Assembly: GCF_001039355.2 (NCBI RefSeq)
Contig: NW_019775858.1
Location: 679,062-743,061, forward strand
DNA from: Lingula anatina
Taxonomy: Eukaryota; Brachiopoda; Lingulata; Lingulida; Lingulidae
Direction of reading: 5' to 3'
Length of the DNA stretch: 64,000 nt
Translations under genes and position numbers: made by a program
In this document: positions 56,201 through 64,000 of the stretch, in pieces
Numbering within the stretch: position 1 is the stretch's first letter
How the letters are laid out: every line of letters starts with the position of its first letter
Notes under the pieces: generated by a model
The model's input: only the letters and a program-made list of their open reading frames with translations
Databases searched by the model: none
Told to the model about the DNA's origin: nothing

Positions 56201-58624
56201 CATGCTGGATTTTATTTGTTAGAGATTATTGGTATGGTTGATTTTGGGTGGAAGAAATTAAGAGTGAAAAAAGAAAAAACTAGCACTTATTTTAACACCA
56301 TGCATGGCAGTATAAAAAAGATGAAAATGATATGGAGCATTAAGGGAGAAAATGGAAAGCTCAATAAAAATTCTTTTTATGGAGTATTTTGTATCATTTT
56401 TTTTGTCCCTATATCTTTCTAAATGTTATGTTGCCTAAAGAATTCAGCTATGACAGAATAAAATGTGCTTATCTTGTGCTGTAGTATTGACAAAATGAAA
56501 CTATAGATAAAATTGTATAATAATATCTTTATGTTCTCAAAGTTCCACTAAACCTGAAAGAGGTCAAGGACGGCGTAAGAAATTTCCAAAAACTCTCCCA
56601 ACTTATGAGTCCACCAACATCCCTGGTCTGTTTTTTGCTGGCACCAACTCTCACTCCGTGGACTTCAGGAAGTCAGCTGGAGGCTTTATACATGGATTCA
56701 GATACACAGGTGAGAGAAAAGACCTTCTGTACAGCTTGCAATTTTAAAGGAGATGTGCATATTCAGCAGACCCTTTATCAAATTCTGATTTGGAAGGGAT
56801 CTTTTCACCCAAAAAGGGCAGTTCATTTGAATCCCTTGAACCTTCCAGCATTTGCACCTTTGATGATAAACATTTTTTGTTTTTTTTTATTCTGTAGATA
56901 ATCACCACCATCACTACAATATAATATTCATGTTAATGTTCTGATTGACTAGCTACAGTATGGGTTTATTTTCCAGCAAGGACACTGTACAATTATCTAG
57001 AGCACCGCAACCATGGTGTTGAGTGGCCGTCTATAAAAGCACCCATCACAGAACTTTTGGATAGGATACTGAAGAGGATTAATGAAGCCTCTGGAATATA
57101 TCAAATGTTTCAAGTTCTGGGAGATGTTATACTATTAAAAAAGTATGTGATTGTCAAGTATGAATTTGATATTATGCTCATATCATTTTGTGTGTAATCA
57201 TTATGATATGGTTGCTTTCTACATTAATTTTACATGTTATTTTCCATACAGTGTGTTAAGATATCTTTTATTGAGACTGATTCAAATTTTTACAAGATGA
57301 GTAATGTGTTCACTTTTCTTTTTTTTTGGGGGGAGGGGGTGTAAGTACCAATAGGTATGAGCAGCTAACTTTTTTCCTTTTCAGTAATGGCAGAGAATTT
57401 GAATACTTGGAAGAGTTTCCAATCATGTCCCTTCCAAAATTTCATGAAATAACTGGCAAAACAGCAGAGAAGATAATTGTTGTAGTTTTGGAGTATGGTG
57501 CTAACTTCTCCGGTCCTGGTAATGATGTGTTCAGGTTGAACAGAGCTACAGGAGAGCCCTCTGATGCACATCAGTCCAACTTTCTTCATCCTGTGTTTTA
57601 TTATTATGAAACTTTACCCACAGGTTTGTATTTCAAGTACTTTCAATCTTTTGTTTGAACCATATTTATCATTACCACTGTTGTGAAATTTTTATATCAT
57701 TGCACTAAAGGGTTTCTGTAAAACCTCATGCTTTTGATTTCCAACAGATGTTGGTGGTCCCAAAGCATATTTTTGTGCGTCAGTCAAGATTTTGCCTGAA
57801 AACTGTATCAGCTTTGAGTGAAATCAGCAGCAAGATGTGTATTACTTGAACCTGAAGTCATTATGTGGTCCTTTTCATGTAGAGCCCCATTCTTATATAA
57901 CATAGCCTGTATTGGTATTCATTGAAAGATTGGCAACTTAATAGTCTGGCTGTAAAGTAAGAGAGTCACCTAACTGGACCCCTTCAAAACAGCAGGAAAC
58001 AAACTTGTGAAAGCAAGTATAAACCCTTGGAGTTTAAGTTCATATACAGATCTCTCAGAGTGTACCAGTCAGGCTGTATTGATAAAGAATACCATTTTGT
58101 GTGAAAAGGGTCTTAGTTTCAAGGGATTCCAATGCAACTTATTTAGATCCCCATGAATTTAAGATATCCCTGTGTATGTTTGTATAGGCGTCTTGCATTG
58201 CCTTGGAAAACATCCCTTTTCAGATGCTTTTTGCCCACTTTTACTTCACTTGGTGTTTTTTTTAAATAGAAATAAAACTACATGAAACATCAACTGTCAA
58301 TTACATATTTTAAAAACTATTTCAGAAAAAGATATGAAGAAAAAGGGAAGTAAGACATTGCCAAAACCTGTTCATTTACACCATATTGTTGAGGATTTTC
58401 TAACCACATGGGATGCACCCCTCAGCCACATTCTGCCATTGCGACAGTTCTTAGAAAGATGTATTGGTACTGACATGAGGAAGTACTTTGCCAGTTCTTG
58501 TTTCACTCTGGCCATGACACATCAGACAGTACCATTGATGTGCCAGGAGAAATATATGCAAGGTCAAGGTCTTGTTGGAACTGAGGCTCTCTTGCTCAGA
58601 GCACGCATAGCATCATTGTTATAA
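50253..58624 (+). CDS. FOXRED2: FOXRED2 (ERFAD)-like FAD-dependent ER oxidoreductase, 9 coding exons
   Basis: The exons are 50253-50442, 51674-51989, 54268-54398, 54912-55032, 55840-56070, 56543-56709, 56977-57142, 57385-57623 and 58326-58624 (TAA at 58622). The CDS is 1860 nt, or 619 residues. There is a signal peptide (hydrophobic 12-23). The first Rossmann motif is GAGPGG at 35-40; the second is GRGNSA at 213-218. A C-terminal FAD-type block follows ([19 protein letters not shown]), then the FOXRED2-specific tail ([23 protein letters not shown]). In mammals FOXRED2/ERFAD is an ER-lumen flavoprotein that works with SEL1L, OS9 and ERdj5 in ER-associated degradation. The protein is shorter than the human one (about 684) and ends ASLL, without a KDEL-like signal. 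Intron 4 is GC-AG and carries a MITE. Confidence 0.9.
51990..54267. other. intron 2 of the FOXRED2-like gene, nothing recognised
   Basis: 2.3 kb of AT-rich DNA without exon-like frames or transposon termini that I can see. Confidence 0.55.
55033..55034 (+). other. GC 5' splice site of FOXRED2-like intron 4
   Basis: Exon 4 must end at 55032 (codon phase 2, ...GDLR) to join exon 5 ([11 protein letters not shown]). The donor there is AAG|GCAAGT, a classic GC-AG donor whose other positions match consensus. The nearby GTTAAA at 55037 would shift the frame to an early stop. Confidence 0.8.
55042..55554. mobile_element. MITE, about 513 bp, candidate PIF/Harbinger type
   Basis: Terminal inverted repeats of about 45-50 bp start AGGGGCCCGCACACAGTGAG on the left; the right end is its near reverse complement (42 of 45 matching by eye). 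A 3-bp TAA target duplication flanks it (55039-55041 and 55555-55557), matching the TWA target of PIF/Harbinger elements. The interior is GC- and CpG-rich, unlike the host intron, with no transposase frame. It is non-autonomous. It sits 9 nt downstream of the GC donor of intron 4. Confidence 0.85.
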
Positions 58625-61600
58625 CAGCTGGAATATGATCTGGAAAAAAGGGCATAATTTTTGCTGTAGGCAAATAACTGAAGAATTTACAAGTAAAATA
58701 TTTTTCTAAAAATTGATCTTACATTGGTAAAAATTATTATATTTTTCATTTTCATAAGACCCTGTCTCACTGGCATTAGGATGAATTTCGCATGAATTGC
58801 AAACAAAATTGGTTGATATCTGCTAAACATCTGCAATATTCATGATACATGCTTGTATCATTCGGTCAGCATCTGCACATGTCCACAATTATACACAGAG
58901 ACACTTCTGATCCCTAGATTTTTGAGCTGCCCAAAATTTTGGTTACGGATGACATGCGCAATACATCGGTCCCAATGCATCCACAAAACATAAGCAATAC
59001 ATATGCAATACATGCACTGTTTTCCACTCTTATCCGCAACTCAGGCAAATTGTTGCTTGCTACTGGTCTGGGAGAGCATGCATTGAGTATGTTAACCATA
59101 TGAAGAGTGCTCCTATCATGTCCATATCACGAACTAAAATAATATATTGGGAATATTACAGATTAGTTAGGATTTAAGCATTTCTGTTGCGCATGATATG
59201 TGAACATCTGCAATGACATTTGCTTTTATTTGTGACACACAAACAATAATTTATTAATTTGTTTGTAATTCATACTGTTCTTATCAGCACACTATTGTGG
59301 AAAATGTGTCATTTTTGGTCAATTCTGTTTTGGATGACAATGAAGGCCCAAATCCCAAGAAAATTTGTAATCTCAATTCATCCAACCTCAATTCATCTTT
59401 TTGTTGGTGTGACCAGGCCTATAGAGCAGATAGATTTTATTACTTGTGTTTGGGAAACTGTACATTTGGTACCAAAAGCCCACCATTTTAATTTTGGCTA
59501 ATTCCCACATTGGGAACTAGTAGTATGCCTGTTCCTAAATGTAAATGAAAATATAAAAAAAAATACCAAAGATAAGTTAAAATATAGAAATGTATCATTC
59601 AAAGGATTCCGAAATGGAATCTTGATGCAATTTTTTGTTCTGTGTTATGTATTTTTGTTTGTGCAGCTGAGGTTTCTTTACTTTGTAGACAGAGCTTTGT
59701 CAGGGCCAACTTGTGAATTCTACACATATAGTTTTAAAAATGGTATAAATAAGATTTTTTGTTTGAGCTTTTCCTTTAAAGGCCAACAATGAGCAGACCT
59801 TTATAGACAATTAATATAATATTACTGGAAATTTTCAACGCAATGTCTACAATTGTTCACAGAATTACAATCCATGTATTCTTTTTGAGTTTTTGATTCT
59901 CTCTCCAAATAGAGATTATATTTATTTATTTATTTATTTATTATTGTTGCTTTAAAAAGGTCTAACATGCATTGTTTATATTAAGATGAAACCCATAAAT
60001 AATAACAATTTGACTTTTCCAAAGAAATAGTAATGTTATTAAGGTAATTAAAATTTGGACAGCTATTTTAATTACATATTAAAAGTTTATTTTGATTAAA
60101 GCTTATTTTACTATAAGCATTTTTATGATAAATATACAGAAAGATGCTGCAGATAGTTGAACAGAAATGGTTGTGCAGCTCTGTGAAGTTTGACTTATCT
60201 GTCTCTTTTTGTGCAATGAGATCAATGTGATATAAGAAAGCCCTATTTTTATTTGCAGCTAAAAGAAGAGATGATTCTGCTTGGAAGGAAAAAAACACCA
60301 AAAAATTGCCTTTGGCTTGGCATTTAGTATATATGCTGATAATATTGTTTATATTTCATAGCAGTCTACATGCATGATTTTTGTAAAGGTTGTTAAACTA
60401 TCAATATGTATTTAAAAGTTAGATTGCAGAATCCAATGATGTATTGTGAAGAGGTTTTAGAAGGATTCTGCTACTACTACACAGTGGTTCATATATTTTT
60501 TTCTATTATTATGTATGAACTTATTTGTGGCACTATGATCATGTTTGTGTGCATAAACATGCACATGCATACACACACACACACACTTGTCAAAGCCAAT
60601 CCATTATTCAGATGAAAACTACTTTAATATTTTACTCAGTACTTGTATTTTTTATACAAGTACAAAAGTAAAACCAATTTCATGATATTCAGTACATCTA
60701 TCATTTTATTCAGATGAGGTGATTGGTTGATTTAAATCTTATTATAATTAGAAATAGTGGTTAAGGTTGGTGAACTTGATGACTGTTTAAGGTTATTTAT
60801 TCAGAGAGAACCCTTAAATAATGCATAATAGGCAAGGTGAAAACCTTTCCTAATAATGATTTTGAATAGAACTGATCGTGTCTTTTGTGCTGGATGCGCT
60901 AGTTGGGGGTAAAGCAGATGGAGCACCACCACCATCTAGTGTTTCCTCTACCACAATGTTCTTGGCACAACCGACACGTAATAAACCTTATCTGGATAAC
61001 ACTGCCACACCTTAGAAATCTGAGAGCGTACACAGCATCATGTTCGATAAGATCGTAATACAAACTGAATGTTTACTGCATCTTTTTATGACCTGATCAG
61101 TAGTTAAGTATAAAATAAAAACTGACACGCTATTAAGTGACACTGGCAGCTATATCTTTCATTCGAAATAAAATATTGTTTTACTGTTTCACTCAATTGT
61201 GGTTATGCTGGCACATCAAGACAGACCTTTTGCCGTTGATACATACATTTGACTATTTTCTGATAATAGATACAGGAACTGGTAAAACAGTGCATTCTAT
61301 GTTAGCTGCGAACTATTGAGTCTAAGGAATAATGAATCTTCGGATTAATGGACCTTTAACTACTGAACCACCTTTGTTTTTCAATAGAAAGATTTATGGC
61401 AAAATTGTGTCCATTTGCATAAAAAAAAATGTTCAAAACTAAAAGAAGTGAAAGTATGCTCTAGCATGATTTAAAGTTGATCGGGGATGGATTTTTGCAA
61501 GTGTGTTCCGGAACCGGTCTGTTTTTTTTTTCTTCCATTCTAAGTCTGCGTTATGAAATTGATAATCTTAATACTGGGACTTGGGACCCTGGGCCTGCCC

Positions 61601-62820
61601 TCAGCTGTCACTAAAGCTCATTTCGCACCTGACCGTCTTCCAAACTACTAACTGCTTCGGCCGTATGACTTGGTCCAATGGATGACACGCTTCCATCTCT
61701 GTCGTTTGTCTTTGACGTATCTCTTGGAAGGTTTCCAACTGCCTTTAATCAAGGAGTTATAACCCCTTGCTTTAATTAAAAAAGATTGGCATTTTAAACT
61801 AGACCAGGTATCTGACCAGAGAGGCTACAGTTATTAGCCTCTTACGCAACGCTGCACCGCCTAGATAATGATACCGCAAAAGGTGTACCTTGACATCTTG
61901 TGAGCGTTTAGCGAGATCTTATATTAAATCTTTGAGGCAACATTACATAGGTGGTTTTATTTGTATGATTAAAAATATGTCTGTTATGTTCAATGGGTTT
62001 ACTGACGCTTTCGATCTTTTTTCTTAAATGGGCACACGGTATGTCAATTACTATATTTATATTGAAACGAATAGGATGTTTTAATATAGAAAATGAGAAT
62101 TACACCAACAAATGTATTTTAAAGTGAAACTGCAAATACGCGGAGGGAGGTGGATTACAAGTGTAACATATCTTTGAAGTAATTTTCAATGTCAACATCT
62201 GAGCCACATCCCAAATGCAAATTAAATTGAAGATCTTTAATGACTGTTCATCCTTCCGGTCCACTTTGCTACATACAGTCCTGATTTGAACTACCACTTT
62301 TGCAGAGCTCACGTATCATTTTCTCGTGGTCAGCTTTTGAACGAAAGAAGTTAAAATTGCAGGCATACAATGTGCAGAATTGAATATCCCCATTATCACC
62401 AAGGCTTGCCCTGTCCAAAACCACTGAGAAAATTACTGTCTATAAACCCGTTTTTCGAGTTTTGAATTTCTCATTTTTTACCATCACGAAAAAAATCCCC
62501 TAGTCCCAATTTTCCTCACGAGAGTTTCTCAAAAAATAGAAAACAGAACTAAAAAGGGTTTATGGATCGTAATTCTGTGGATAGGTTTTAGACATGGTAA
62601 ACTTTTGTGAATACGAAAAGTGTCCAAATTTTCAAGAAAATTAAATGTTCAGCCATAACAATGTGTGCCTTAAGCTAAGAGGTGTTCTGAATGGATCTAA
62701 TTTTAAGCAGTGGGCCTATAAATGAGAGGAAACCTCAATTAAGTAATGTCCGTAAGGTATCATCATTGTCGGCGAGCCTGTCTTAGCAAGTTTGACTTAT
62801 GTGCGACCCCACTGTGTTTT
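58625..62820. other. intergenic region between the FOXRED2-like copies
   Basis: About 4.2 kb, AT-rich, with the 3' UTR of the first copy at the left. It contains short ATTT and CA microsatellites (about 59920-59945, 60570-60590). Frames up to 80 residues have no motifs. No clear poly(A) signal could be chosen. Confidence 0.5.
62442..62563. repeat. short inverted-repeat element, about 120 bp
   Basis: The left end ATAAACCCGTTTTTCGAG and the right end ...CTAAAAAGGGTTTAT are imperfect inverted repeats. A matching TTTCTCA/GAGTTTCTC pair lies further in. It could be a tiny MITE; no convincing target duplication is visible. Confidence 0.35.
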
Positions 62821-62828
62821 GAGAATAA

Positions 62829-62945
62829 CCCCGCCCAATATTGTTCATATGCAAACCAGTGAGTGACAACGTACATGTATATATAAGGGTCTGCGTTCAA
62901 CCAGTTATCATTACTAACACGGGAAACCTTTCGAGCCGTTGACAA
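62829..62945 (+). promoter_or_regulatory. TATA-type promoter and noncoding exon of the second FOXRED2-like copy
   Basis: In order: a GC box (CCCCGCCC), an overlapping CCAAT, and TATATAAG at about 62880-62887. A short leader follows, ending GACAA|GTAAGT with donor at 62946. An acceptor ending AATAAAG at 63179 then places 11 nt of leader before the ATG. Spacing and order match a strong core promoter. It shares no visible similarity with the CpG-type promoter of the first copy. Confidence 0.55.
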
Positions 62946-63190
62946 GTAAGTAGAAGCATTAACATTAAAAGGTAGGTGAATTACATCTGAAAGAATAATG
63001 TTTATTGAAGTACCACAATTGTGTATTTTTCTAGTACAGTACTTGTACACGAAGAGAAACAAGATTTGGCAGAATGTTTACTCTTTAATTATTTCATAAG
63101 TAAAGAAAGCTAGTTTTTTTAATCATAGATCGAATATACCTCACTAATTTTTTTATTTTTTCTCTATCCAACAATAAAGAAGTAGAGAAG

Positions 63191-63380
63191 ATGTCAACAA
63201 ACATCCCAGGGTTTCTCTCCAAGTGTGTGCTGTTAGTTTTGCTGTGCCTTGTGTCTGGGTCCAGTCAAAGCTTCCATGAGTACTGTATTGTAGGAGCTGG
63301 GCCTGGTGGTCTACAACTGGGATATTTCCTCAAGACCAGCAACAGAGATTATGTCATCTTTGAAAGAAATAATGTATCAG
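63191..63380 (+). CDS. FOXRED2: FOXRED2-like copy 2, first coding exon (gene continues past the window)
   Basis: A 190-nt exon encoding a signal peptide, [20 protein letters not shown] and a phase-1 donor GTAAAT. It matches the first coding exon of copy 1 except about seven positions, six of them in the first 21 nt. The start MSTNIPGFLSKC parallels [12 protein letters not shown]. The next exon is not in the window, so whether this copy is complete cannot be judged. Confidence 0.8.
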
Positions 63381-63490
63381 GTAAATTATGTAAAACGATG
63401 TCTTTTATTGTGAAGTTTTATCATTGTGAATTCCTACTGTCTTCCCGTATCATTTGCGTTCGTGGTGCTTTATTTTTTACGGGTATTTTA

Positions 63491-63734
63491 GACCCCATTC
63501 CCATAGACGCCAACGGTCTGCGTAGATCAATCCAAATCTGACTCTGCAGAGACTCTCGCTGAATGTAATCGGCTTAACTGAATGACTAGCATCCAATTAT
63601 TTCTAACGTACCCGTACATTCATCAGTTTTTTTACGTATTTTACTGAACGCCAGGAGACTGATTGCAGTCTGCGAGAGTATCTGCAGAGTTGGATCTATC
63701 AACGAAGACCGATGGTATCTATAGGAATGGGGCA
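63491..63734. mobile_element. MITE, about 244 bp, in intron 1 of FOXRED2-like copy 2
   Basis: The left arm (about 63491-63580, starting GACCCCATTCCCATAGACGC) and the right arm (about 63655-63734) are imperfect inverted repeats of roughly 80 bp. Both contain an ACTCTGCAGA-like and an ACTCTCGC-like block in mirrored order. TTA flanks both ends (63488-63490 and 63735-63737), again a TWA-type 3-bp duplication. No coding capacity. Confidence 0.65.
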
Positions 63735-64000
63735 TTATACTTTTGTGCCAAGCTGAGTTTTCCTGGAGAAAAAAAGTAATTTTCTCCTATCCACAATTCG
63801 TAACTCGACCCGTATATCCACTTGGATTGGATATTTTGTACCATTTTAACGAAAAAGAAAAACAGTTCTTAATCTTGGACTAATTAAAAGTTTTTTTCAC
63901 GCAAAGTCGAACCTTCTAGTTCATGTTTAAAAGCTTTAGTTTTCTCTTCAAAATGCATGTAAGAAACAATGTAAGAGCATGTCAGCGGGGATTTGTGAAA

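Noticed and set aside
57748-57830. Alternative terminal exon of the FOXRED2-like gene (acceptor ending at 57747, stop soon after)
   Set aside because: It would join in frame but encodes about 25 residues unrelated to FOXRED2, while 58326-58624 gives the conserved C-terminal domain.

Overview
The window is animal nuclear DNA: AT-rich, with intron-rich genes, GT-AG splice sites, long (TA)n, poly(A) and GT/GA microsatellites and small inverted-repeat transposons. Nothing fixes the species. The gene content, many TACATGTA-like words and apparently high heterozygosity suggest a marine invertebrate (mollusc, brachiopod or invertebrate deuterostome); that placement is inference.

Layout. (1) 1-2440: upstream DNA with a putative promoter. 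(2) 2441-17449, plus strand: a complete 32-exon ABCC1/MRP1-type transporter (gene 1), 1576 residues by my exon model, crossed by a 473-N assembly gap in intron 24. (3) About 18.0-20.9 kb: tail-to-tail intergenic DNA. (4) 48457 down to 24239, minus strand: a paralogous 32-exon ABCC gene (gene 2), about 1581 residues. Its 3' cassette (exons 26-32) appears a second time at 20945-23756, separated from the first by a single N at 23859. I read this as overlapping haplotype contigs that were not merged. (5) About 48.46-48.83 kb: a short head-to-head interval, probably a bidirectional promoter. (6) 50253-58624, plus strand: a 9-exon FOXRED2 (ERFAD)-like ER flavoprotein. (7) 63191 to the window edge: the first coding exon of a tandem FOXRED2-like copy with its own TATA-type promoter.

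The most notable feature is in gene 2. Between exon 23 and exon 25 lie five consecutive, divergent versions of exon 24 (24a-24e, 35556 down to 30447), each with its own acceptor and donor. All start in phase 1 and end in phase 0, and their lengths (311, 314, 311, 311, 311 nt) are all 2 mod 3, so only transcripts with exactly one version keep the frame. Each version encodes the same TMD2 block: a membrane helix, the cytoplasmic FFDxTPxGRxxNRFSKD loop that contacts the NBD, and two more helices. This looks like a mutually exclusive exon cassette that could give one transporter gene five different translocation-pathway halves. A comparable arrangement of multiplied internal exons is known from Drosophila MRP. 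Gene 1 has only one exon 24, and it is clearly most like variant 24c.

Other observations: patches of near-identity between the two ABCC genes at NBD exons 18, 29 and 31 (candidate gene conversion); a near-identical first exon in the two FOXRED2 copies next to unalignable introns; a GC-AG intron in FOXRED2 with a MITE inserted 9 nt after its donor; and a perfect 23-nt-arm hairpin in the intron just upstream of the exon-24 array.
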